Shown here one piece after another: positions 50,655 through 60,800 of a stretch of DNA of 64,000 bases (positions are counted from its first letter, which is position 1; every line of letters starts with the position of its first letter). The notes under the pieces were generated by a model. The model made no database searches. It was not told the origin of the DNA and saw nothing but the letters and a program-made list of their open reading frames with translations. The stretch spans positions 34,789 to 98,788 of the forward strand of contig NZ_JAINVF010000027.1 in assembly GCF_020400585.1 (NCBI RefSeq), in the 5' to 3' direction. The stretch comes from Streptomyces sp. NK08204. GTDB taxonomy: Bacteria; Actinomycetota; Actinomycetes; Streptomycetales; Streptomycetaceae. The translations under genes and the position numbers were made by a program.

Positions 50655-52010
50655 ATGACCGAAGTGCTGCTTCTTCTGGTGGCGGTCCTGCTGTCGCTCG
50701 CCTGCGGCGCCTTCGTGGCTGCGGAGTTCTCGCTGACCACGGTCGAGCGCGGCGAGCTGGAGCGGGCCGCAAGGCGTGGCGAGCGCGGTGCCGCGGGCGC
50801 CCTGAAGGCCGTACGGAACCTGACCTTCCAGCTCTCCGGCGCCCAGCTCGGCATCACCGTGACCAACCTGGTGGTCGGCATGCTCGCCGAGCCGTCCATC
50901 GCCAAGCTGCTCGCCGGACCGTTCCGCACGCTGGGCCTGTCGGAGGCCACGGCGGGTTCGGTGGCGCTGGTGCTGGGCACGGCCCTGTCGACGGTTTTCC
51001 TGATGGTCGTCGGCGAGCTGGTGCCCAAGAACTGGGCGATCTCCTCGCCGCTGGCCATGGCGAAGCGGGTCGGCAATGCCCAGCGCTGGTTCAGCGCCGC
51101 CTTCCGGCCCTTCATCACGCACCTCAACAACTCCGCCAACCGTGTCGTGCGAGTGCTCGGCATCGAGCCCGCCGAGGAACTGGCCTCCGCGCGCGGACCG
51201 CAGGAGCTGGCGGCCCTCGCCCGGCACTCCGCCCGGGAGGGCGCCCTGGAGCCGGACACCGCCGAGCTGTTCGTACGGACGCTGAACCTGGCCGACCTGA
51301 CCGCGGAGAACGTCATGACACCGCGCGTCCAGGTCATCGCCCTCGACACCTTGGCGACCTGCGAGGACGTGGCCAACGCGACGCGCGCCACCGGCCTGTC
51401 CCGGTTCCCGGTCTACCGCGGCAGCCTGGACTCGGTCGTCGGCATCGCCCACATCAAGGACGTCCTGGCCCTGCACGCCGAGGACCGGCCCCGCCGCTCC
51501 GTCGCCCAGGTGATGCGCGAACCCCTGCTGGTGCCCGAGTCCCTCACGGTCGACCGGCTGCTGGACCGGCTCTCCGGCAGGCGCACCATGGCCGTGGTCA
51601 TCGACGAGTACGGCGGCACGGCGGGTGTCGCCACCCTGGAGGACATCGTCGAGGAGGTCGTCGGCGAGGTGCGCGACGAGCACGACCCGCACGAGACGCC
51701 CGACCTCGCCCCCGCCGGCGCCGACGGAGAGGGCCGCGCCCTGTACTCGGCGGACGGCGCCGCCCGCACCGACCAGCTCGGCCGGGTGGGACTGCGCGTG
51801 CCGGAGGGACCGTACGAGACGCTGGCCGGCTTCGTCGCCACCGAGCTGGGCCGGATACCCCAGGCGGGGGACACGCTGGAGGTCGCCGGCTGGCGGCTGG
51901 ACGTGGTGGAGGCCTCGGGGCACCGGGCGGCCCGGGTGCTGCTGCACGCACCGCTGGACGACGCCCTGGGCGGCGAACGGGGCGACGAGTGGACGAAGGG
52001 GGCGCGATGA
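50655..52010 (+). CDS. CNNM/HlyC-CorC membrane protein with CBS domains (first of tandem pair)
   Basis: A 451-residue protein: CNNM (DUF21) transmembrane domain at residues 1-190 (VAAEFSLTTVERGELER, LGITVTNLVVGMLAEPSIA, VGELVPKNWAISSP), two CBS domains at about 210-340 (NVMTPRVQVIALD, SRFPVYRGSLDSVVGIAHIKDVL, MAVVIDEYGGTAGVATLEDI), and a CorC/HlyC C-terminal domain to 445 (LGRIPQAGDTLEVAGWRLDV). These are thought to act in Mg2+/Co2+ homeostasis. It ends in an ATGA overlap with its paralogue. Confidence 0.92.
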   Translation: MTEVLLLLVAVLLSLACGAFVAAEFSLTTVERGELERAARRGERGAAGALKAVRNLTFQLSGAQLGITVTNLVVGMLAEPSIAKLLAGPFRTLGLSEATAGSVALVLGTALSTVFLMVVGELVPKNWAISSPLAMAKRVGNAQRWFSAAFRPFITHLNNSANRVVRVLGIEPAEELASARGPQELAALARHSAREGALEPDTAELFVRTLNLADLTAENVMTPRVQVIALDTLATCEDVANATRATGLSRFPVYRGSLDSVVGIAHIKDVLALHAEDRPRRSVAQVMREPLLVPESLTVDRLLDRLSGRRTMAVVIDEYGGTAGVATLEDIVEEVVGEVRDEHDPHETPDLAPAGADGEGRALYSADGAARTDQLGRVGLRVPEGPYETLAGFVATELGRIPQAGDTLEVAGWRLDVVEASGHRAARVLLHAPLDDALGGERGDEWTKGAR

Positions 52011-53020
52011 CCGCCGTACAACTGCTGATCGGTCTTGCGACGCTCGTTTTCAACGCCTTCTTCGTGGGCGCCGAGTTCGCGCTCATCTCGGTGCGCCGCT
52101 CGCAGATCGAGCCGCACGCCGAGACGGGCGAACGGCGCGCGAGGAGCGTGCTGTGGGGCCTGGAGCACGTCTCCGCGCTGCTGGCCGCCGCCCAGCTCGG
52201 CATCACCCTGTGCACGCTGGTCCTGGGCGTGGTCGCCGAGCCGGCGATCGCCCACCTGTTGGAACCGGTGTTCCACACGCTCGGCGTGTCCGAGAGCGCG
52301 GGCCACGCGGTGTCGTTCGTGATCGCGCTGGCCCTGGCGACGTATCTGCACATGCTGCTGGGCGAGATGGTGCCCAAGAACATCGCGCTGGCCGAACCGG
52401 TGCGCAGCGCGCTGCTGCTGGGCCCTCCCCTGGTGGCCCTCGCCCGTGCGCTGCGCCCGGTGATCTTCACGGTCAACGCCTTCGCGAACGGACTGCTGAA
52501 GCTGCTCCGGGTGGAGGCCCGGGGCGAGGTCGCGGCGACCTTCACGGACGCCCAGCTCGCCGAGATCGTCAAGGACGCCAGTGAGGCGGGCCTGATCGAC
52601 AACCGGGCGCAGGAGCGGCTCCACGACGCCCTGGAACTGGGCAGCAGACCCGTACGGGACGTGCTGGTCCCGCTGCAACGGGTGGTGTACGCACGCGTGG
52701 GCGTCACCCCGGAGCAGTTGGAGCGGCTGTCGGCGGCGTCGGGCTTCTCCCGGTTCCCGGTGGTCGACGAGGGCCGCCGGATCGTGGGCTACCTCCATGT
52801 GAAGGACGCGCTGGACGCCTCCCCCCGCAACGTGCCCTTCCGGCTGCGCGACATGCGCCCCATCGCGCGCGTACGGGAGGCGACCCTGCTGGACGACGTG
52901 CTCACCGCGATGCGCAGCAGCCGTACCCATCTGGCGGCCGTACTCGGGGACGACGGACGCCTGGCCGGCCTGGTCACGATGGAGGACGTCCTGCGCGAGC
53001 TGTTCGGCCAGCCCGCCTGA
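52007..53020 (+). CDS. CNNM-type membrane protein with CBS domains (second of tandem pair)
   Basis: A 337-residue paralogue: DUF21 domain (AFFVGAEFALISVRRSQIEP, LGITLCTLVLGVVAEPAIA, GEMVPKNIALAEP) and CBS domains (VLVPLQRVVYA, FSRFPVVDEGRRIVGYLHVKDAL, HLAAVLGDDGRLAGLVTMEDVL). It lacks the C-terminal CorC domain of the upstream partner, so the two probably form a hetero-oligomer, as such tandem pairs are common in actinobacteria. Translation is coupled. Confidence 0.92.
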   Translation: MTAVQLLIGLATLVFNAFFVGAEFALISVRRSQIEPHAETGERRARSVLWGLEHVSALLAAAQLGITLCTLVLGVVAEPAIAHLLEPVFHTLGVSESAGHAVSFVIALALATYLHMLLGEMVPKNIALAEPVRSALLLGPPLVALARALRPVIFTVNAFANGLLKLLRVEARGEVAATFTDAQLAEIVKDASEAGLIDNRAQERLHDALELGSRPVRDVLVPLQRVVYARVGVTPEQLERLSAASGFSRFPVVDEGRRIVGYLHVKDALDASPRNVPFRLRDMRPIARVREATLLDDVLTAMRSSRTHLAAVLGDDGRLAGLVTMEDVLRELFGQPA

Positions 53021-53446
53021 GCCGGGCCCGGAACGCCCGCCCCGGCCCGAGCCGCCCTGCTCCGTCGGGCAGGTGACCCGGCCCGTGGGTCCGACGGGCG
53101 TGGTCACCGCGTCCGACGGTCACGTCCGCCCGCCCCGCAGGCCGAGACTCCCGGCGCGGGGCCGGGGCCGCCGCGAGACGGGGCCACGTCCGCCCGGCAC
53201 GAAGGCCCAGCCCGCCCGACACGAGCAACGAGCCCGCCCGACGGGGCCGAGACACCCGACGCACAGGGCGGAGACACCCGAGGCACAGGGCCGAGCCGGC
53301 CCGGTCCAGGACGCCGAGTCAGCTGACGCGGGGACCCGAGGCGCCCGGCGTGGAGGCGAGCCCGTTGCGGGCGCCGGGTGTGTCTGACGCTGGGACCGAG
53401 GCCGACCGACCGGCGGGTATGGGGGCGGGATACGATCGCTCACGCC
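53021..53446. repeat. 426-nt intergenic region with degenerate 22-nt tandem repeats
   Basis: No supported gene. A 22-bp period is visible: AGCCCGCCCGAC at 53209 and 53231, and a 22-nt unit at 53249-53270 that repeats at 53271-53292 with two differences. The region is extremely GC-rich and probably non-coding; the promoter of the SGNH gene should lie at its right end. Confidence 0.6.
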
Positions 53447-54295
53447 ATGCAGACGAATCCCACAACTCCCACGCACACCAGCCTCGTCGCGGTCGGCGAC
53501 TCGTTCACCGAGGGCATGTCGGACATGCTGCCCGACGGCTCGTACCGAGGCTGGGCCGACCTGCTGGCCGCGCGGATGGCGGCCGGCACGCCCGGGTTCC
53601 GGTACGCCAACCTCGCCGTGCGCGGGAAGCTGATCGGGCAGATCGTGACCGAGCAGGTGGGCGTGGCGGCGGCCATGAACGCCGACGTGGTCACGCTGGT
53701 CGGCGGCCTGAACGACGCCCTGCGCCCCAACTGCGACATGGGACGGGTCCGGGGGCTGCTGACCGAGGCGGTGGAGCGGCTGGCCCCCTCCTGCAAGCAA
53801 CTGGTCCTGATGCGCAGCCCCGGTCGGCAGGGCCCGGTGCTGGAGCGGTTCCGGCCGCGCATGGAGGAGCTGTTCGCCTGCGTGGACGAGCTGGCCGAGC
53901 GGCACGGCGCGCTGGTGGTCGACCTGTACGCGGCGCCCTCGCTCGGCGACCCCCGGCTGTGGGACGTCGACCGGCTGCATCTGACGGCCGAGGGGCACCG
54001 CCGGGTCGCCGAGGCGGTGTGGCAGACGCTCGGCTACCAGCCCGAGGACACCGAGTGGCACACCCCGATGCCGCCGACGCCACCGCCGAACTGGGTGGCG
54101 CGGCGGGTCGCGGACGCGCGGTTCACCCGGCAGCACCTGCTGCCCTGGATAGGCCGCCGTCTGACCGGTCGCTCCTCCGGTGACGGCCGGACAGGCGCCC
54201 AGTTCAGCGCTGAGCTGGGCAAAGCCTTCTGGGTCACCCCTGCGGACCACACAAACCCCGGCCCTGTGACGGACTGGCGACGGGTGGGGTCCTGA
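53447..54295 (+). CDS. SGNH/GDSL hydrolase with element-encoded C-terminus
   Basis: A 282-residue SGNH hydrolase: block I VAVGDSFTEGM (Ser), block III VGGLNDALRP (Gly/Asn), block V DVDRLHLTAEGH (Asp/His). It acts on esters or as an esterase/acetylhydrolase; the substrate is unknown. At codon 244 (base 54176) the frame crosses the left att repeat of the inserted element, and the last 39 codons come from the element. The native end (SGDGRAPKRPELLPY..., 20 codons) survives beyond the right repeat at 62213-62275. The catalytic core is intact, so the enzyme may still work. Confidence 0.9.
   Translation: MQTNPTTPTHTSLVAVGDSFTEGMSDMLPDGSYRGWADLLAARMAAGTPGFRYANLAVRGKLIGQIVTEQVGVAAAMNADVVTLVGGLNDALRPNCDMGRVRGLLTEAVERLAPSCKQLVLMRSPGRQGPVLERFRPRMEELFACVDELAERHGALVVDLYAAPSLGDPRLWDVDRLHLTAEGHRRVAEAVWQTLGYQPEDTEWHTPMPPTPPPNWVARRVADARFTRQHLLPWIGRRLTGRSSGDGRTGAQFSAELGKAFWVTPADHTNPGPVTDWRRVGS
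54176..54189. mobile_element. attL-like direct repeat of the RHS element
   Basis: 14-nt TCCGGTGACGGCCG, identical to 62213-62226 and in the same orientation. It lies inside the SGNH gene, in frame at codons 244-248. The interval between the copies is 8,037 bp. Confidence 0.85.
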
Positions 54296-54382
54296 CCCGA
54301 GCCCCGCCCGGCTGCGAGCGAGACCCCGACCGCAGAGAACCGCAGCAGGACCGCCGACCGCGAGGCCTGCACCAGCCGGAGA

Positions 54383-54419
54383 GGCTGCCAGGCATGGTCT
54401 TCCACCACGCCTGGCAGCC
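54383..54419. terminator. Hairpin at the left end of the element
   Basis: Perfect 11-bp inverted repeat (GGCTGCCAGGC and GCCTGGCAGCC) with a 15-nt loop, about 90 nt after the SGNH stop and about 100 nt downstream of the leftward small membrane gene. It may terminate both. Confidence 0.6.
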
Positions 54420-54518
54420 CGCTTTCACTGCGCTGCGCAGGCTTTGATCGGCATCATCATCGCCACAGCGCCGGTGTCGCCGGTGAGGGCACGGCGCCAC
54501 ACATGCGTTCCGGATTCG

Positions 54519-54722
54519 TCACTTCGAAGACTTCCCCTCCCTCCTTCTCAGCGAACGGTACGCCCGGTACGCCAGCCAGCATGCATACCCGATCACCGCC
54601 CCAAGGGCCGCAGGCGCCCACACGGGGAGTCCACGCCCAAAAAGGACTCCGATAATCGTCATGGATGCAATGAAGCAAACCATTCCGATATAGCTTTCGG
54701 ATTTACTTTCCCTCGAATTCAT
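54519..54722 (-). CDS. Small two-helix membrane protein, candidate immunity factor
   Basis: 67 residues from ATG 54722 (GAGAGG site). A charged N-terminus is followed by two hydrophobic helices (about 13-31, YIGMVCFIASMTIIGVL; about 35-53, WAPAALGAVIGYACWLAY) and a basic Lys/Arg tail. It is 90 nt downstream of the RHS gene on the same strand, exactly where polymorphic-toxin immunity genes lie. Codon use is less GC-biased than the chromosome. An in-frame upstream start at 54785 lacks a ribosome site. The immunity role is inferred from position and topology only. Confidence 0.6.
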   Translation of the reverse strand: MNSRESKSESYIGMVCFIASMTIIGVLFGRGLPVWAPAALGAVIGYACWLAYRAYRSLRRREGKSSK

Positions 54723-54812
54723 CCGGCCAGACCTCTCCAGCTCCAGCGGCAGGCTGTCATGCCGGAGCCGCAATCTACGCGTCACGCGGCCACCACGGAC
54801 GGTCGGCGTGGG

Positions 54813-57800
54813 TCACCGTTGCCAGCGGCGCTGTGCCATGCCGAAGCCGCACCCCAGGCCGAACCCCCACCACGATCGGCGGCCGGCCTTGGTCGCCCAT
54901 GAGATCAATCCACCCGAGCCGCCACCGAAGAAGCAGGCTTGGACATACGGGTTGCGGTATACCCGCCTTACCCAGCGGTTCCTGCCTATGCGGTGTCGGA
55001 TGCGATGGTAGTAGTGCCGGGCACGCGCATAGCCGGGCACATGCCAGCTGTAGCGGAAGGGCGACCAGTGGTCGCGGTGCCACGGCGCGTGCCAGTGCCA
55101 GCCCCATCTGCCGTCGAGGTCGTAGCCGGTGAGCGGGTCGGCGGTCACGTAGTCGTAGGCGTTGGCGTTACCGCCGGCGACCGGATCGGTCTGGAGGAAG
55201 CGGCCCGCAGTGGGATCGTAGAGGCGGACACCCATGAGGGCCGCGCCCGTGACGGTTTCACTGGAGCGCTGTTTCCCGCCGAGCCAGCCGTAGCGGGTGG
55301 CGGGACTGTTCCCTTCCGGATTGCCGTACTCGTCGTAGGCGAATGCGGCGGGTGCTTGGCTGGTGTCCAGCGGCAGCTGGACGGTGACGTCGCCGTGGAT
55401 GTCGGTCAGCTGCAGAACGGTGTCGCCCGTGGCGTCTGTGGTGGCGTCCAGGTCGCCGCTGCTGCCCTGGACGTTGCGGGTGATGGTGCCTGCGGCGTCC
55501 TCCGTGATCCAGTCGGGGCTGTCGCCGTCGCCGCCGTAGTGGTCGACCTTGGCGCCGGTCTGGGTCCAGGTGCCGGCGTTGTCGGCCTCCGTCGTCCAGG
55601 CTGCGAGGCGCTGAGCGGGGTCCAGGGTCCAGGTCTGCCGGCTGGCGCCGGAAGTCTGCTGGTGGACCAGGTCGTTGGCGTAGTAGACGACGGTCGCGCC
55701 GGACGACTGGGTGGTGGTGCGGCCGAAGGCGTCGTAGACGATGCCCGCGTTCACGAGCCGGTCGGCGCTGTCGTAGGTGTTGGTGGTGCTGGTCGCACCC
55801 GTCGAGTCGCACGGGGTGCCGGCGGCGCTGATACTGGCGGCGAAGCCGGTGCGGTTGGTGTTGTTGTCGAAGGTGTAGCCGCGGCGGGTGCAGGTCCCGT
55901 CCGGGCCGGTGTCGTCGGCCTGGGTCAGGCGGTCCGCGTTGTCGTAGGTGTAGGTACGGGCATAGGTCTGGCCTGCGGTGTTGGCGTCGTTGACCATCTG
56001 GCCCTGGACGGAGTGGTCGGCAGTGTCGGAGGCGACGACGGTGCCGTCACTGTCCTTGGTGTAGACCCGAGAGGTCTCCGTGCCGGTCTCGTCCTGGGTC
56101 GTGGTGAGGGTGTAGCCGCCGGGCAGCTGCTCGGTGGCCAGGGCGCCGTCCGCGTCGTAGGCGGCGTTGAAGGTGCCCGCGACGGAGTCGGTGCGGGAGG
56201 TCTCCACACCGCGCGGGTCCTTGGTGGTGTCATAGGTGTAGGTGGTGGTCGACGGGGCGGAGTCGGTCACCTTGGTGACACGGCCCAGCGCGTCGTACTG
56301 GGAGGCCGCGGTGTTGCCGCTGCCGTCGTTGTAGGAGATCTCCCGGCCCAGCATGTCGGTGACATGGGTGATGGTCTGGCCGCCCGCCGTGACGGTGGCG
56401 ACGTCGCCGCTGTCCGGGTCGTACGTGGTGGTGGTGTCCGGCACCGCGGTGCCCACTGCGCCGGTCACCGACACCAGGGTCGGGCGCCCGGCGGCGTCGG
56501 CAGTGGTCGTGGTGGTGCGGGTGACGCCGTTGGCGGCCTCGATCAGCTTGGCCGTGTTGCCCCACCGGTCGTACTCGCTGGTCTTGGTGGGCAGTTGGGT
56601 CGGGTTGCTGCCGCCGCCGGTGATGTCACCGGCCGGTCCCACCGAGCAGACCAGGTCCGCCCATTCCGGACGCCCGTTGCAAGCACCCGTGCCCGTCGCC
56701 GAGTAATAGGTGGTCACCGTAGCGCCGGCGTCGGCGCCGTTCGACTTCGGCAGGGTCGTCTTGATGGGCCGGCCCTGGGCGTCGTACGCCGTCGTCCTGA
56801 CGAGGTTCAGACCGCCCGGGTCCTCCGTCGTGGAGGTGGCCAGGCCCTTCACCCAGTCGTACGCCGTCTTCTTGGTGCGGGTGTCGCCGTCGGACGGGTA
56901 ACCGTCGACATGGGCGCCGACGGTGACGGTGGTCGGCTGGTTGGACACCGTGGCCGTGCCGTCGGCCGGGCGGCCCTCGTCGTACGCCGTGACGGTGTGC
57001 TGGCGCGCCGCCACCTCGCTGCCCGCGGGCAGATCGGTGCCACCTGTGTTGGCATGCAGCACGCCGGTCAACGTGGCCAGGTGCAGCGGGCCGAAGCTCT
57101 CCAGCTCGCGCTGGCCGTCGCTGGAGTACACGTGCGAGGTGGACAGCTGCTCCGCGCGGCCCGCCGTCGACATGCCGCTGATCCCGAGCAGGGTCTGCTC
57201 GGACTGTCCCGCACCGCTGGTGGCGAGCGCCAACTCACGGTTTTTTGCGGACAGTTCACGGACAGTGTTGCCGAAGTGGTCGTACTCGGTGGTGGTCAGA
57301 TGGCCACCCGGCGTTGCGCTGTTGACCTCACGACCGGACGCGTCCGCGTACGAGAGCGAAGCGCGGCCGTAACTCGTCGGTGCCAGGGTCGAGCCGTCGT
57401 GCGAGGCGGGCACGGCATCGGCCGGGAAGACCGCGGTCGCGTCGGACGGGATGTCCGTCTGACCCCAGGCCGCGACGTCGGAGGCGCCCATCAAGTACGG
57501 GGCATGGGTGCCGGTCAGCGGGACGTCGTAGACCATGCTGGTCGTGGCCGTACCGCCGTCGGTCTGCGTCTTCGAACCCGCCACCAGGGTGGGACGGGCG
57601 GCGGAGAGCAGCATGCCGGGGCCTGCGGTGGCCGCGTTGCCGGCCGTGCCGTAGGTGAAGGTCCACGGCAGCTCACCGGGAGGCGTCAGGGTCGCGACCC
57701 GGCCCGAACCGTCATAGGTGTAGGCGGTCTTCAGCGCGGGGCTGACCCGTGGGTCCCAGGTCTCGCGCAGACGGCCGGAGTCGTCGTAGGCGTACTGGGC

Positions 57801-60800
57801 GATCACGGTCGCGGTCGCGGAGGCCGCGCCCGGGTCGGTAGCCCACAGCTTGATCTGCGAAACCTGGCCCGTGTAGTCACCGAACACCGAGGACGTGGCA
57901 GTCGTGGAGGCGGCGTACACATACTGCAGGACGCGGCAGCCCTTGGTGGACGGCGTCGTCTCACAGGTCGAGGACGACACCGCCGAGGTCGGGGCGATGA
58001 CGTACTTCGGCCGGGCCAGCGTCAGCGAGCCGTTGACGACCTTCTCCGAGACCACCTTGGTGGTGGAGTTGTCGGTCGGCAGGTAGGTGCTGGAGACCTG
58101 CCAGGTGGTGGCCGCCGGGTCCACCTTCGCGAACGTGGTGGTCGTGCCGTCCTCGTCCTTCAGCGTGAACGAGCCGGTCAGTGAGCCGGTCAGGCTCAGG
58201 TCCTCCGAGCCGGGCTCGGGCTTCCAACCGCCGGCGGTGGTGGCGGTGAACCCGGTCGCGTCGCCGTCCACGTCCACGACCGCGACCGAGGTGGAGGAGG
58301 TCTTGCGGATGTAGGCGTAGTCGGAGTCGGTGATCTCGGCCGTGGTGCCGGACGTCCATTGGGGGCCGAAGATCGCTACCTGGCCTTCGGCGTCCGTACC
58401 CGCGGTCGGCTTCCGGGACGACGCCGTGCGCGACACGCTCATGTCGAACGCGGACGCGTCCGTCGCCGGCAGGGTGTAGTCACCGGTCAGGTCGTTGACA
58501 GAGCCCGGACCGACCTGATCCGACGGCGCGGTGCCCGCGTTGCGGTCGACGGTGACCGTCGACGCCGGCGAGTAGCCCGTCGTCGTGCCGTCGGTGAAGG
58601 CGGCGCGAATGTCGACCGGGCCGTCCTCGGTCAGCGACGTGGTGATGTTCCAGGTCAGCGCGGGCGGCGCCCCGTTGGGGGCGGCCAGCGGCCAGGCCGT
58701 CACGGGCGAGCCGTCGCTGTTCTTGGTGACGTCCGCGAGCGGCACGTTGTGCCAGCTGTCGGTCTCACCGCGGCGGTACTGGTACGTGACACCGGTGTAG
58801 GTGGACTTGCCGGTGGCGGCCAGGGCCACGCGCCGGGCGGGCCGGTCACCGTTACCGGGGCTCAGCAGCGCGGCACCGTCGGCGCCGACACCGAAGGAGT
58901 ACTTCGTGTTCGTCGAGGACAGGTTGCCGCCCGAGTCGATGGTCTGGGCGTACAGCGTGTGCCAGCCGTCGGCGGGGTTGACGGAGATGTTCAGCGGGTC
59001 GCCGCCGTTGCCGTCCGCGGTGTCGTACACGCTCTGCGCCATCGCCGGGTCGTCCAGGCCCCACTTGAAACCCTGTCCGTCCGTCGAGGTCGTGTCCAGG
59101 GTGCAGGTCACCGCTCCCGGAGCCTTGGCCGACCAGGTGTCCTGCGGATAGGAAGAACAGCTGATGGTCGGGGCCGCGGGCAGCGAGGTGTTCATGACGA
59201 ACGTGGTGTACCCGCTCCAGGTCCCGTAGTCGGTGGAGTCGTACCCGCGCACCCGCATCCGCAGGTGCGCGCCCGCCGGGAAGGCGTTGGCCGACGGCAC
59301 GGCCAGAGAGGCCGTGGAACCGGACGCCACGCCCGCGCTGGTCGCGGTGTACGTGTAGGTGGTGTCGTTGTACGCCGGGTCGGGCGTGACCTCGAACTGG
59401 GCCTTGACCGTGCCGCCGTCCGCGTCCGTCACCTTCGCCGACAGGGTCGGCGTCGCCGAGGTCACGTACCGCTTGCCGTTGTAGGCGTTCACGGCCGAGG
59501 GCGACACCGCGGCTGCTGTCGGGACGGCCGGGTAGGAGTTGTAGGTCACCACCAGCTTCGGCGCGTACCCGGCGGTGGTGTAGTCCGCCGAACGGAAGCG
59601 ACGCCAGGTGGTGGAGTCGCTCTCGCTGGCAGCGGCCACCTGCAGACCGTAGTTGGTCGAGCCGTTGGCCCAGTCCTGCACCATCGCCTGGAGGTTCCAG
59701 CTCGACCAGTTGGCGGGGCAGGAGGAGTCGTACCCCCAGTGCCCGGTGTTCGACGCCTTGCTGGTGGTCGTGGTCGTGGGCTGGACGCCCCAGGTGATCG
59801 TCGACGAGGACCACGACGAGGTGATCCGCTTGGCATCCGTCGCCGCACCCGACGTCCCGCAGGTCGCCGAGTAGTAGTTGTACAGCGACAACGACGCGGA
59901 CTGGATGTGCTTGCCCGTGAACGGCGACACGTCGAACTTCAGGTACGACCGCGCGGTGTCCGCCCCGCCGTCGTACGTACCCGACTTCAGCTCCTGGGAG
60001 CCCTGCTGCGAGCTGGTGTAGTCGGGGTTCTGCACCCACGTGTCCGTCGTGACCGCCAGCGTGGTCGTCGGGTCCACCGTCACCGGGTAGGTGAGGACGG
60101 GGTCCGACAGGAACGTCCGGTCCGGGGTCAGGACGAGGGTCTGCGACCCGTCCTTCGCGGTCTCGATCTTCGTGGCGACCCGCGCCCGGTGCGCGGACTC
60201 ACCCGAACGCCGGTCCCGGGAGGAGTCCCACATCATGGGCGCCGGCGCCGCGGCCACCAGCTTGCCCGCCGCGTCCTTCAGCAGCAGGTTCCCGGAGGCC
60301 GCCCGCGACAGCTTCAGCCCGTCGAGCTTCACCGGAATCCGGTACGTCACCGGGCCGTTGGGCCTGCCCGCCAGCACCACGCTCTCGGAGAAGCCCTGCT
60401 TGAGCGCGGTGACCTTCAGTGCCTGACCGGACCCCAGGTCGTACGAGGCCGTAGCCCCCGAGACCTTCGGCGCGGGCAGCTTGCCCTGCCAGCCCATCGC
60501 GAACCGGGTCCTGCCCCGGGCGACCGAGGCCAGCCGGCTGTCACCGCCGTCGGAGACGGTGACGTCCGCGACCGCCGCCTTCGGCTTCAGGTCGGCGCCG
60601 GTGTCCGCCAGCGAGGTGTCGATGTCCTGCCACTTGCCGTTCCGCTTGACCCGCACCGGGCCGGCGAAGGACTCGGTCCGCATCGACCCGGACGGCAGCG
60701 CCCAGGTCGTCGAGTCCGCGGTCCGCTCCGACAGCACCTCGATCCTGCGGCCCTGCAGACGGGCCATCAGCACCGCCGACGCCGCGTCCTGCGCCCCCGC

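Noticed and set aside
53021..53446. CRISPR-like array from the 22-nt repeats
   Set aside because: Repeats are adjacent without spacers, and there are no cas genes.
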